From positions 62,001 to 126,000 of the forward strand of contig CAZVLF010000006.1 of the NCBI GenBank assembly GCA_964627795.1: 64,000 nt of DNA, written 5' to 3'. This stretch comes from CANDYO01 sp964627795. GTDB taxonomy: Bacteria; Pseudomonadota; Alphaproteobacteria; Rickettsiales; CANDYO01. The notes below the pieces were generated by a model. That model saw nothing but the letters and a program-made list of their open reading frames with translations. It ran no database searches and had not been told where the DNA came from. Shown piece by piece: positions 1 to 8,541 of this stretch; position 1 is the stretch's first letter, and every line of letters starts with the position of its first letter. Position numbers and translations under genes: made by a program.

Positions 1-280
1 ACATCTTATTGCGGTAAAAAATCACTAATATTGCTAAACCTATTGCTGCTTCAGCTGCTGCAATAGTGAGAATAAAAATTGTAAATATCTGCCCAACTAA
101 ATCTTGTAAAAATGCAGAAAATGCTACCATGTTAATGTTTACTGCTAACAACATAAGTTCAATAGACATAAGAATTATTATTAGATTCTTACGATTAAGA
201 AAAATTCCACAAATGCCAATTACAAATATAATTGCAGCTAAAAATAAATAATGTTGTAGGCTAATTTCAAAAAATTCCAT
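1..280 (-). CDS. nuoK: NADH-quinone oxidoreductase subunit K (partial, C-terminus off the window)
   Basis: Small membrane subunit of respiratory complex I, part of the proton-translocating arm. About 93 residues are visible. They start MEFFEISLQHYLFLAAIIF and run through three hydrophobic helices, with the family-typical segment LIIILMSIELMLLAVNIN carrying the conserved intramembrane Glu. The ATG overlaps the nuoJ stop codon by one base, so the two genes are translationally coupled. The end of the gene lies beyond position 1. Identification rests on sequence pattern and position in the nuoGHIJK order. Confidence 0.95.
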   Translation of the reverse strand, partial: MEFFEISLQHYLFLAAIIFVIGICGIFLNRKNLIIILMSIELMLLAVNINMVAFSAFLQDLVGQIFTIFILTIAAAEAAIGLAILVIFYRNKM

Positions 281-888
281 TATTCTATTCCCCTTCCAAC
301 TTTAACTTTAACCACTTCCATTGAATCCGTTACTGAACGACTAAATTGCTTACCAGCATTTTGGCGTTTAACATTTTCTCTATTTCTATGCGTTAGGATA
401 ATCGCACTAATCATTGCCACTAGCAAAACTAACCCAGAAATAATTAAAACAGGCATAAAATCAGTATAAAGTACTGAACCTATTGCATGGGTGTTAGTCA
501 AACCAACAAAATTCTCTGCAGGTAATTTTGTTATTTTATTTATGTCACCTTGCTTACTTATAGCAAGAAATAAGTCAGCAATTAAAACTAATGATATTAA
601 AATATAGATTGGCAAATGTTTGTTAAATCCAGCTTTAATCTGCTCAATTTTAATGTTAAGCATCATTACCACAAAGAGAAAAAGCACTGCAACAGCACCA
701 ACATAAACAATTACTAATGTCATTGCTAAAAATTCGGCACCCACTAAAATAAAAAGTCCAGCAACATTAAAAAAACAAAATATCAACCATAAAACTGAAT
801 GAACTGGGTTTCTTACTGATATCACCACTAACGAAGAAATAACTAGTAAAAAAGAGAATATATAAAAAAATAAACCGTGAATAATCAT
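280..888 (-). CDS. nuoJ: NADH-quinone oxidoreductase subunit J
   Basis: Membrane subunit of complex I, about 202 residues with five hydrophobic segments. The segment LAMTLVIVYVGAVAVLFLFV is the family signature. I chose the ATG at 888 (MIIHGLFF...) because GGAAG lies just upstream and the start follows the nuoI stop by 7 bases. A longer reading from a TTG at 921 would overlap nuoI and has no better signal. The C-terminal tail after the last helix is basic and carries no family-specific feature that I recognise. Downstream nuoK overlaps its stop codon. Confidence 0.95.
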   Translation of the reverse strand: MIIHGLFFYIFSFLLVISSLVVISVRNPVHSVLWLIFCFFNVAGLFILVGAEFLAMTLVIVYVGAVAVLFLFVVMMLNIKIEQIKAGFNKHLPIYILISLVLIADLFLAISKQGDINKITKLPAENFVGLTNTHAIGSVLYTDFMPVLIISGLVLLVAMISAIILTHRNRENVKRQNAGKQFSRSVTDSMEVVKVKVGRGIE

Positions 889-895
889 AATCTTC

Positions 896-1375
896 CTATC
901 TATATTGCATTTCTTTATCAATTCTTTTTGCTATTTCTTCTTCCCAAATTTCTCCATTCTTAAGCAATTTCTCTTTGTTATAAAGTAAAGCTTCATGGGT
1001 TTCAGTGGCAAATTCGAAATTTGGTGTTTCAACAATTGCGTCAACTGGGCAAGCTTCTTGGCACATTCCACAGTAAATACACTTAGTCATGTCAATATCA
1101 TAAACTGTTGTTCTTCTACTATTATCTTCTCTTTCTTCTGCTTCAATATAAATAGCCTGAGCAGGGCAAATAGCTTCACAAAGTTTACAAGCAATACATC
1201 TTTCTTCTCCATTAGGATAACGTCTTAATGCATGCTCCCCTCTAAACCTAGAGCTAAGCTCTGTTTTTTGTAAAGGGTAGTTGATAGTAACTTTACGCTT
1301 AAACATATATTTCAGCGTTAGCATCATCCCTGCAAATATTTCAACTAAGAAAAATGATTTTAAGAACTTAAACAT
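896..1375 (-). CDS. nuoI: NADH-quinone oxidoreductase subunit I (8Fe ferredoxin-type)
   Basis: Peripheral-arm subunit of complex I that carries electrons through two [4Fe-4S] clusters (N6a and N6b in the family). 159 residues. The two ligand sets are visible: C60, C63, C66, C70 in CIACKLCEAICP, and C99, C102, C105, C109 in CIYCGMCQEACP. The N-terminal hydrophobic helix is the expected membrane-contact element, and the length is normal. It sits 3 bases after nuoH and 7 bases before nuoJ in the same operon. Confidence 0.97.
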   Translation of the reverse strand: MFKFLKSFFLVEIFAGMMLTLKYMFKRKVTINYPLQKTELSSRFRGEHALRRYPNGEERCIACKLCEAICPAQAIYIEAEEREDNSRRTTVYDIDMTKCIYCGMCQEACPVDAIVETPNFEFATETHEALLYNKEKLLKNGEIWEEEIAKRIDKEMQYR

Positions 1376-1378
1376 AAG

Positions 1379-2410
1379 CTATTTTATCTCTGGCAATAAA
1401 TTATTATAGTATAGAATAGATGAAATAAGCACCACCCATAAAAGACAAAGAGGAAGAAAAATTTTCCAACCTAACCTCATCAGTTGGTCATATCTATATC
1501 TTGGAAAAGTTGCTCTAACCCAAATAAAACAAAATAATACAAAACATACTTTTCCAATAAACCAAATAAAACCTGGAACAAAATTTAAAAACTTTAGCCC
1601 AAAAGGTGGAAGCCACCCACCTAAGAATAAAATAGTCATCATTGCGCTGGTTAAAATCATATTGGCGTATTCACCTAAGAAAAATAAAGCAAAAGGAATT
1701 GATGAATATTCCACATTATAACCTGCAACTAACTCTGCTTCTGCTTCAGGCAAGTCAAATGGTAATCTATTTGTTTCAGCAAGAATAGAAATAAAAAATA
1801 TTACTGCCATAGGTAACATCAATAGCTGAATATACCAAGGCATAGCTTGCTGTTTTAGTACAATATCAGTTAAATTAAGTGATCCAACAGTTAAAAGAAC
1901 TGTAATAATCACAAGTCCAATTGATACTTCATAAGAAACCATTTGAGCAGCAGATCTTATCGCTCCCATAAAGGCGTAGTTTGAATTACTTGCCCATCCA
2001 GCAATTATAATTCCATATACTCCTAAAGAAGATACAGCAAGCAGATATAACACCCCAACATTTATGTTAGCTATTTGGGCACCTAAATTCACTGGAATAA
2101 CTGCCCAAGCAACTAAACTTAAAACAAAAGTAATCATTGGCGCTAAAATAAATAAAATTTTATTTGCACGCGTTGGAAGGATAATTTCCTTAAACATTAA
2201 TTTCACCGCATCAGCAATCGGCTGAAGTAATCCAAAAGGCCCAACTACATTTGGCCCTTTACGTAACTGCATAGCAGCAATGACTTTACGTTCAGCATAG
2301 GTAAGATATGCAATGCTTAAAATTAAAGGCACAGTAATCATAATAATTTTAAAGATTATCATGATTACTGTTGGAAAATATTGAAGAAATAAATCAATTA
2401 ACATTTGCAT
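1379..2410 (-). CDS. nuoH: NADH-quinone oxidoreductase subunit H
   Basis: Membrane subunit that forms the quinone-binding chamber where the two arms of complex I meet. 343 residues, about eight membrane segments. The signatures AYLTYAERKVIAAMQLRKGP and the loop AETNRLPFDLPEAEAELVAG are both intact. The start overlaps the 3' end of nuoG by 13 bases. AAGGA 9 bases upstream of the first ATG supports this start over the ATG two codons later. Length and motifs are those of a functional protein. Confidence 0.97.
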   Translation of the reverse strand: MQMLIDLFLQYFPTVIMIIFKIIMITVPLILSIAYLTYAERKVIAAMQLRKGPNVVGPFGLLQPIADAVKLMFKEIILPTRANKILFILAPMITFVLSLVAWAVIPVNLGAQIANINVGVLYLLAVSSLGVYGIIIAGWASNSNYAFMGAIRSAAQMVSYEVSIGLVIITVLLTVGSLNLTDIVLKQQAMPWYIQLLMLPMAVIFFISILAETNRLPFDLPEAEAELVAGYNVEYSSIPFALFFLGEYANMILTSAMMTILFLGGWLPPFGLKFLNFVPGFIWFIGKVCFVLFCFIWVRATFPRYRYDQLMRLGWKIFLPLCLLWVVLISSILYYNNLLPEIK

Positions 2411-4437
2411 GAGTTAAATTCCTTTTCAAATGCTGAAACACATTTAGCCATAGTCACAGAAGCCCGAGAAATCGGGTCAGTTAAATAGTAGCTTTTATCG
2501 TTATAACCTATAGCTATAGTTTTACAATTATATTCACTTTCATCTAAAATAAATTCGCTTTTAGAGATTTTATCAAGCTCTTTAAAATGAGGAAATTCAT
2601 TTCCTAAATTCGTTCTTAATTCAATTAAGTTACTAAATCCAAGCTCAATGCCTAAGTAAGCCGCTAAATCTATAATAATTTGACAATCTTCTTTTGCTTC
2701 TCCCCTTGCAAATACAGCTCTTTTAGTTCGCTGTACTCTACCTTCAAGATTAACATAAGTTGCATTTTTCTCAGTGTAAGCACATCCAGGAAGAACTACA
2801 TCAGCAATATGAGCTCCTTTATCCCCATGATGACCTTGATAAACTATAAAAGAATCTTTTAAATTATTAAAATCAATTTCATCACTTCCAAGAAGATATA
2901 TAAATTTTATAGGTTCTTTTAAAATTTCTTCAACTGAGTAACCGCCTTTTCCAGGAACAAAGCCAATATCTAATCCTCCCACTCTAGCAGCTTTGGAATT
3001 AAGATAATTATACCCATTCCATCCTTCTTTTACAAAACCATGTTTAATAGCTATTTGTTTTACTAATTTAAATATCTGCTCCCCATCTTCAAGGGTCAAA
3101 ACTTGCTCTCCTAAAATTAACATTGGTTTTTTTGCTTGTTTGATTACATTAACAATAGGATGTTTACCTGCTAAAATCTCCTCTAAGATTTTAAGCTCTT
3201 CTCCTAAATATTCATAATCATATGTAAGATCAAATCTAGGACCAATTAAAGCCACTTTCATGTCTTTAAGAAAAGATTTTCTAATCCTTGCATTTAAAAC
3301 TGCAGCTTCTTTCCTTGGATTAGAACCTATAATTAAACAAAAATCTGATTCTTCAATTCCAGCAATCGTAGTATTGAAAAGATAATCGGCCCTATTTTTA
3401 CCCTCTATCTTTTCTTTATTTTGTCTACAGTCAATATTTTTACAACCTAATTTTTTCATTAAGTCACGCAAGGCATACATCGATTCAACATCTATTAAAT
3501 CACCAGCTATTGCAGCCATTTCCTTTCCTTGAAGTAACTTTAATTTTTCCTTGATTAAATCATAAGCTTCTTCCCATGAAGCTTTAGCTAATTTACCATC
3601 TTTTTTGATGTATGGGTTATATAATCTTTGCCTGCTTAAACCATCGCATGCATATCTAGTTTTATCTGAGATCCACTCTTCATTTATATCTTCATTTAAG
3701 CGAGGTAGAATTCTCATTACTTCTATTCCTCTCGAGTCAATGCGTATATTACTTCCCACAGCATCTAAAACATCAATAGATTCTGTTTTTTCAAGCTCCC
3801 AGCTTCTAGCTTTAAAAGCATAAGGCTTTGATGTTAAGGCACCAACCGGGCATAAATCAACAATATTACCAGAAAGTTCGCTAGAAATAGTTTTTTCAAC
3901 ATAAGTCATTATTTCCATATTCTCACCACGATAAGCGGCACCTAGATCTTCTACCCCTGCTACTTCTGTGGCGAATCTAACGCACCTGGTGCAATGTATG
4001 CATCTAGTCATATGAGTTTTAATAAGTGGACCAAAATCTTTATCTTCAACTGCTCTTTTCTCTTCTTTATAGCAGCTTTTACCTTTTCCATAAGCCATTG
4101 CTTGGTCTTGAAGATCACATTCTCCAGCTTGATCACAAATTGGGCAATCAAGGGGATGATTTATTAATAAAAACTCCATTACCCCTTCGCGAGCTTTTTT
4201 AACCATTGGTGTATTGGTATGAACAACCATATTATCAGAAGCGGGCATTGCACAAGAAGCAACAGGCTTTGGGGACTTCTCCACTTCCACTAAACACATT
4301 CTACAATTTCCCGCTACCGCAAGCCTTGGATGATAGCAGAATCTAGGCACCTCAATTCCTAACTGTTCACAAGCTTGAATTACTGTAGCACCTTCTTCAA
4401 CAACAATTTCTTTTCCATCAATAGTTAGCTTTGGCAT
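2398..4437 (-). CDS. nuoG: NADH-quinone oxidoreductase subunit G
   Basis: Large Fe-S subunit of the complex I peripheral arm, 679 residues. The N-terminal [2Fe-2S] ferredoxin domain has ligands C34, C45, C48 and C62. It is followed by the HPLDCPICDQAGECDLQDQ segment and the CIHCTRCVRF cluster. The remainder is the molybdopterin-oxidoreductase-like domain (NADH-quinone oxidoreductase chain G type), which in this family does not bind Mo. It is the most upstream visible nuo gene of the operon, and no gene lies within 150 bases upstream, so a promoter probably sits in 4438-4589. I could not choose one hexamer pair with confidence. Confidence 0.97.
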   Translation of the reverse strand: MPKLTIDGKEIVVEEGATVIQACEQLGIEVPRFCYHPRLAVAGNCRMCLVEVEKSPKPVASCAMPASDNMVVHTNTPMVKKAREGVMEFLLINHPLDCPICDQAGECDLQDQAMAYGKGKSCYKEEKRAVEDKDFGPLIKTHMTRCIHCTRCVRFATEVAGVEDLGAAYRGENMEIMTYVEKTISSELSGNIVDLCPVGALTSKPYAFKARSWELEKTESIDVLDAVGSNIRIDSRGIEVMRILPRLNEDINEEWISDKTRYACDGLSRQRLYNPYIKKDGKLAKASWEEAYDLIKEKLKLLQGKEMAAIAGDLIDVESMYALRDLMKKLGCKNIDCRQNKEKIEGKNRADYLFNTTIAGIEESDFCLIIGSNPRKEAAVLNARIRKSFLKDMKVALIGPRFDLTYDYEYLGEELKILEEILAGKHPIVNVIKQAKKPMLILGEQVLTLEDGEQIFKLVKQIAIKHGFVKEGWNGYNYLNSKAARVGGLDIGFVPGKGGYSVEEILKEPIKFIYLLGSDEIDFNNLKDSFIVYQGHHGDKGAHIADVVLPGCAYTEKNATYVNLEGRVQRTKRAVFARGEAKEDCQIIIDLAAYLGIELGFSNLIELRTNLGNEFPHFKELDKISKSEFILDESEYNCKTIAIGYNDKSYYLTDPISRASVTMAKCVSAFEKEFNSCKC

Positions 4438-4589
4438 TTCACTCTCATATTTTTTGCCTAAATTTTTAGCTTAGAAATATATTATATTCAATTAAAAACT
4501 AGTATTTTATAGTATTTTTCTTGATTTGTCTCCTTATGTTCTTGTTTAATTGCTCCTACACTAACTAAAAGTAACTTTAGTATATAATT

Positions 4590-4997
4590 TTATAATAAAT
4601 TACCTTTGCTTCTATAATTTAAATCCTGTGTTATTAGAGGCGTTAAGGAAAGAGAACCAACTATTTTTGTATCACTAATAACTATTTTATTAAGATTAAG
4701 CTCAAGTATTTTTCCTGAAAAAGCCTTATCGCCACATATTAAGTTATTTGCTACGCTTCTATTTCCTTTAAATTTTTGTCCATCTGCTGTAATAGAAAAT
4801 TTTCCATTATTTGCTAAGCCAGCAGCACGAAATTTATTAACTAGTTCAAGCAAATCTTCTTTTTTAGTATTAGTTATATCTTCACCATTGAGATGAGTTA
4901 TTAATTGACCTTTTTTAAGCCGCATTTTTTCTGCACAACTTCCCTCAGTAAGTTCATTAATAATAAAACCTTTCCCCTCTATATAGTCAGCTTTCAT
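4590..4997 (-). pseudogene. PDZ-like domain fragment, probably the 3' part of the gene starting at 5790
   Basis: A 135-codon frame whose first half resembles the PDZ domain of C-terminal-processing proteases: IINELTEGSCAEKMRLKKGQ, then LITHLNGEDITNTKKEDLL. No catalytic domain follows. The same frame stays open upstream of the ATG for another 44 codons (4998-5129). Those codons read like real protein (FKEAIDLVKKSATQLNPKIY) and reach the end of the protease gene at 5122. A single extra A in the AAAA run at 5128-5131 would explain the split. The ATG at 4997 has GGGGGC but no clear ribosome site in front. I therefore treat this as a broken gene part, although independent expression cannot be excluded. 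Confidence 0.6.
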
Positions 4998-5121
4998 TCC
5001 AAGCCCCCGATATATTTTAGGGTTTAATTGGGTAGCACTTTTTTTAACTAAATCAATTGCTTCTTTAAATTTCGCAATATCTAGGTCATTATTGCTAGAA
5101 ACATTTAATTTAGTTAAAAAA

Positions 5122-5790
5122 TTAGTCTTTTAGGTCATCTTTACTTGAGCTAACTAAACTTTTTTGAACAATTAATTTAGTTTTTTGGTTGGATCTAGCA
5201 AAATTTTCATCAAATTGCAATCTTTCAAGATCAGGATATAAACTAATATGTTGCTTTCTTAATTCTTGCGCGTAAGGGTGCTTTCCTTCCCTATTTTCTC
5301 CATAAGCAGCATTACGAAGGTTATAAAATGTGTAGGGCCCGCAAGCAGCTTTATCTTGCTGCTGAGCAATATCAGTTTTAGAATCAACAAGAGCTAGGTT
5401 ATAACCACCTCTCTTTAAATTATTCTTAATTACTCTTAATTCTTCTTTAAATACCGTTAACCTTACATTTTCACGAATTGTGCTTCGCATTGAATCAAGA
5501 AAAGATACATTTAAATCTTTACCATTTAATTCAACAATCACTCCAACCCAGTGATCCCCAGCATTGTAAGGAAAAAGAATTTTATTTCCTTTTTTATTCA
5601 CCTTTTTATCTTTTAAAATATATTCAAGTTGGTATTCTAACTGACTTTTGCCAAAAATTTTTTCTTGGCCTTTAGCAATAGGATCTTGCCAAAAAATTCC
5701 ATTTTGTTCATCTTCATCTCTTACTTTTTTGATCAAATTTTCAAAATCAAGATCACTATACCAATAATTCTCATTTACCTTAGTAGGCAT
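5122..5790 (-). CDS. CE-clan (C48/Ulp1-like) cysteine protease, candidate deubiquitinase/deSUMOylase effector
   Basis: 222 residues. The catalytic layout of the CE clan is visible: H80-W81 in NAGDHWVGVIVELNG, D99 in VSFLDSM, a glutamine at 144/145, and C150 in DKAACGPYTFYNL. Such proteases occur in bacterial effectors that cleave ubiquitin, SUMO or related tags in the host; the substrate here is unknown. AAAGGAGAAAA directly before the ATG is a strong ribosome site. The gene stands alone between metK and nuoG. Its stop at 5122 appears premature: shifting the frame by one base at the AAAA run (5128-5131) joins it to the PDZ-like frame at 4590-4997. The protease domain itself looks intact, so the truncated product could still be active. 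Confidence 0.75.
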   Translation of the reverse strand: MPTKVNENYWYSDLDFENLIKKVRDEDEQNGIFWQDPIAKGQEKIFGKSQLEYQLEYILKDKKVNKKGNKILFPYNAGDHWVGVIVELNGKDLNVSFLDSMRSTIRENVRLTVFKEELRVIKNNLKRGGYNLALVDSKTDIAQQQDKAACGPYTFYNLRNAAYGENREGKHPYAQELRKQHISLYPDLERLQFDENFARSNQKTKLIVQKSLVSSSKDDLKD

Positions 5791-6128
5791 TTTTCTCCTT
5801 TTAGAAGCAACAATCTTTCTTAATACTTAATTGAAACATAACTAAAAGAAATTAGACCACAAACTTATTAATAAAAAATTAATCTCAATATACTCAAATT
5901 TAAAAGAGCTTTACCTTCAACTATTGGAAAATATAATATATTTTTTAAGTTAAACCAGAGTAACGAATAAAAAAAAATTTTAGGTGTTTAAGTATTTAGC
6001 ATAATAGGAAAAGAAATGGTTTCTTTTCCTATTAATTGACAATATTGAACTTTAAGGTATAAATATCATTTAAATATTTATAAACAAAAGCTTTTTGATT
6101 ATTAGATGAATTTAATCATGCTTAAAAA
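5791..6128. other. Intergenic stretch between the protease gene and metK
   Basis: 338 bases without a gene. It contains the hairpin at 6002-6034 and, next to the protease gene, its Shine-Dalgarno sequence (minus strand AAAGGAGAAAA). The rest is AT-rich. I see no small coding frame with a convincing start, no tRNA and no repeat. Confidence 0.6.
6002..6034 (-). terminator. Long hairpin downstream of metK
   Basis: A perfect 15-bp inverted repeat: AATAGGAAAAGAAA (6003-6016), loop TGG, then its exact complement at 6020-6033, plus one more T-A pair outside. It lies 95 bases beyond the metK stop and before the protease gene, so it probably ends metK transcription. No long U-run follows on the minus strand. 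It could therefore also be a 3' stabiliser or processing structure. Confidence 0.65.
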
Positions 6129-7316
6129 CTAGCCAAAAACTCTTTTTAATTCATCAACTAAGTCAGTTTTTTCCCAAGAGAAGGTTCCATTAGCTCCTGG
6201 CTCTCTTCCAAAATGCCCAAAGCTTGCTGTTTCCTTATAAATTGGCTGCAATAACTTAAGGTGTTTTTTTATACCACCCGGTGAAAGATTAACCATTTCT
6301 TGAAGAACTTTAGCTAATTTCACCTCATCAACCTCAGAACTTGCATCTGTTTTAATATAAAAAGATAATGGATCAGTAATTCCAATAGCGTATGACAACT
6401 GGATAGTGCAATTTTTAGCCAAACCAGCAGCCACTACGTTTTTAGCCAAATATCTTGCCGCATAAGCCGCTGATCTATCAACTTTAGAAGGATCTTTCCC
6501 TGAAAAAGCACCTCCTCCATGAGGTGCTGCTCCACCATATGTATCAACTATAATTTTTCTTCCTGTAAGACCAGAATCACTTTCAGGACCGCCTATTACA
6601 AATATACCTGTTGGATTAACATAAAATAGTTCTTCTTTACACATCCAACTTGAATCAGGTAAAGCAGCTAAAACATAAGGACGAATCATTTCTTTAATTT
6701 GTTGTTGTGATAAATGTTGCTTATGTTGAATTGAAACCACCACTGAAGTTGCTTTAACGGGCTGATTATTGACATATTTCAAAGTAACTTGGCTTTTAGC
6801 ATCTGGTCCTAAATCTTTTAATTCGCCTTTTTTAATAGCCGCAAAAATATTATGTAAAATTTTGTTTGCATAGTAAATTGCAGAAGGCATTAAGGTTGGA
6901 GTCTCATTACAAGCAAAACCAAACATAATGCCTTGATCACCTGCTCCTTCTTCCTTTCCATCTCTTGCATCCACTCCCACTGCTATATCAGGAGATTGAC
7001 CTATTAAAAGATTTTCAACTTGAATTTTATTCCAGTGGAACTTTTCCTGTTCATAACCAATTTCCTTAATACAATTTCTAACAGTTTGCTCTATAAGTTC
7101 TCTAGTCACAGAAGAAGGCCCCGTTGTTTCACCAGCAATGATTATTTTTCCTGGAGTTGCCATAGTTTCAACAGCCACTCTTGAATAAGGATCATGGCTG
7201 AGATATAAGTCAAGTATACTATCTGATACCTGATCACAGACCTTGTCTGGATGCCCTGGAGCAACTGACTCACTAGTAAATAAAAAATCATGCTTGGTAA
7301 AACTTGTGTTAAACAT
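6129..7316 (-). CDS. metK: S-adenosylmethionine synthetase
   Basis: Makes S-adenosylmethionine from methionine and ATP in the cytosol. 395 residues, full length. Visible motifs are FTSESVAPGHPDKVCDQVSD (catalytic His22 of the GHPDK box), the GAGDQG nucleotide signature, and the phosphate-binding GGGAFSGKDPSKVDRS loop. TAGGAGA lies 8 bases before the ATG. In several Rickettsia species metK is degraded and SAM is imported; here every motif is intact. The 128-codon gene upstream is on the same strand, 94 bases away. I looked for a SAM riboswitch in this spacer and saw none. Confidence 0.97.
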   Translation of the reverse strand: MFNTSFTKHDFLFTSESVAPGHPDKVCDQVSDSILDLYLSHDPYSRVAVETMATPGKIIIAGETTGPSSVTRELIEQTVRNCIKEIGYEQEKFHWNKIQVENLLIGQSPDIAVGVDARDGKEEGAGDQGIMFGFACNETPTLMPSAIYYANKILHNIFAAIKKGELKDLGPDAKSQVTLKYVNNQPVKATSVVVSIQHKQHLSQQQIKEMIRPYVLAALPDSSWMCKEELFYVNPTGIFVIGGPESDSGLTGRKIIVDTYGGAAPHGGGAFSGKDPSKVDRSAAYAARYLAKNVVAAGLAKNCTIQLSYAIGITDPLSFYIKTDASSEVDEVKLAKVLQEMVNLSPGGIKKHLKLLQPIYKETASFGHFGREPGANGTFSWEKTDLVDELKRVFG

Positions 7317-7410
7317 ATTTTAATCTCCTAATATAACTATTAATTTGGTAGAGATTAAATATATATTTATTAAGTTGCAAGTTAAAATAAAAAATTATTT
7401 ATACAATAAA

Positions 7411-7797
7411 CTAATCTTTATATATATCTGAGATTTCACCATTTAAGGGGAGTTTTAGAAAAACATAGTCATCTTCTGCTTCTACTATTGAGTCATTACT
7501 TTTACTTTCTAAACTAATCTCTTCATTTTTAGAAATATTAATATCTACCTTTGGCTCAACTTTATTTGAAATTTTGGGCTCATCATTTTCTTCTATAATA
7601 GCTTCTAATATTAATAATCTCCTTGCAACCTCCCATTGCATATTCCTTTCATTATCATGAAAAAGCCCTAGCATATGTAATATGACCTCCTCTTTATTAG
7701 GATGATTATTAATTTTCATTTGCAAAAGCATTGCAGCTTGCTTTATTCTTTGCTCTCTAGAAGTAGAGAAAAGATATTTTGCTATCCATTCAAACAT
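7411..7797 (-). CDS. Hypothetical protein with helical N-terminus and acidic C-terminus
   Basis: 128 residues, not recognised. The first 70 residues (MFEWIAKYLFSTSREQRIKQ onward) look like a compact helical domain. Residues 75-128 are rich in Glu, Asp, Lys and Asn and probably disordered. No signal peptide, no cysteines and no catalytic signature are visible. It lies upstream of metK on the same strand and is divergent from rplY, so the 129 bases to rplY hold promoters in both directions. It may be a lineage-specific conserved protein. Confidence 0.6.
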   Translation of the reverse strand: MFEWIAKYLFSTSREQRIKQAAMLLQMKINNHPNKEEVILHMLGLFHDNERNMQWEVARRLLILEAIIEENDEPKISNKVEPKVDINISKNEEISLESKSNDSIVEAEDDYVFLKLPLNGEISDIYKD

Positions 7798-7864
7798 AAC
7801 TCTCTCTTAAAATAATAGGCTTCTATATTTTAAACTGAATTTTCATAATTTTATAACGATTTAA

Positions 7865-7892
7865 TTGCGTTAATTAAAAAAATGTGTATTAT
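7865..7892 (+). promoter_or_regulatory. Candidate promoter for rplY-pheS
   Basis: TTGCGT (7865-7870), a 16-base spacer, and TATTAT (7887-7892), ending 34 bases before the rplY ATG. This is a reasonable sigma-70 match, but the background is so AT-rich that -10 look-alikes are common. The assignment is by pattern and position only. Confidence 0.4.
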
Positions 7893-7926
7893 AAGATTTT
7901 TTTATTGAATAGATAAGGATAATACT

Positions 7927-8532
7927 ATGTCAAAAACTTACTCATTTAAGGCAGAAGAAAGAGCTTCTCAAGGAACTGGATCTGCTAGAGAGCTTAGAAG
8001 AAGAGGAATGATTCCTGCAATAATTTATGGTTCAAAGAAAGAAGCTGTTATGGTAGCTCTTTCAGCTAGAGAATTAAATTCTCAATATCACAAACAAGGA
8101 TTTATGTCTCATATGTTTGATATTGAAGTAGGAAAAAATAAGTATCGCGTTCTTCCAAAAGAGATACAATTACATCCAGTAACTGATGAAATTGAGCATA
8201 TGGATTTCATGCATGTTAATGAAAAAGAAAAGATGAAAACTGTTGTTACATTACACTTCATCAATGAATCTAAATGCCCGGGCATTAGACATGGCGGAAT
8301 TTTGAATGTAGCACGCCACTCTCTTGAAATATACTGCTTACCAAATAACATTCCTGAGCATATTGAAATTGATATTGCTGAACTTAATATTGGCTCAAGC
8401 ATCCATGTTAAAGACATTGTGTTACCAAAGGGAGTTGAAACTAAGGTTGACCCAAATTCAACAATTGCTGCTTTAGTAGCAGGTAAAACTTCTTCTGAGA
8501 GCGCTTCAGAAGGTGCAGCTGAAGGAAAATAA
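7927..8532 (+). CDS. rplY: 50S ribosomal protein L25 (Ctc/TL5 form)
   Basis: Binds 5S rRNA in the large ribosomal subunit. 201 residues, the long form with the N-terminal L25 domain (about 1-95: ...RELRRRGMIPAIIYGSKKE) and the C-terminal TL5 beta domain. The N-terminal fold ends near HPVTDEIEHMDFMHV, as expected for the family. AAGGA sits 9 bases before the ATG. The tail is low-complexity and rich in Ser, Glu and Ala. pheS follows after 9 bases, implying co-transcription. Confidence 0.95.
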   Translation: MSKTYSFKAEERASQGTGSARELRRRGMIPAIIYGSKKEAVMVALSARELNSQYHKQGFMSHMFDIEVGKNKYRVLPKEIQLHPVTDEIEHMDFMHVNEKEKMKTVVTLHFINESKCPGIRHGGILNVARHSLEIYCLPNNIPEHIEIDIAELNIGSSIHVKDIVLPKGVETKVDPNSTIAALVAGKTSSESASEGAAEGK

Positions 8533-8541
8533 TTTACTTCT

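Noticed and set aside
921..921. TTG start 33 bases upstream of the nuoJ ATG
   Set aside because: Overlaps nuoI, whereas the ATG at 888 has GGAAG at the right distance and gives the family-typical N-terminus.
995..1228. 77-codon plus-strand frame opposite nuoI
   Set aside because: Antisense to a highly conserved ferredoxin-type gene. No start signal.
7317..7410. Possible SAM riboswitch upstream of metK
   Set aside because: The 94-base spacer is AT-rich and shows no conserved stem or pseudoknot that I recognise.
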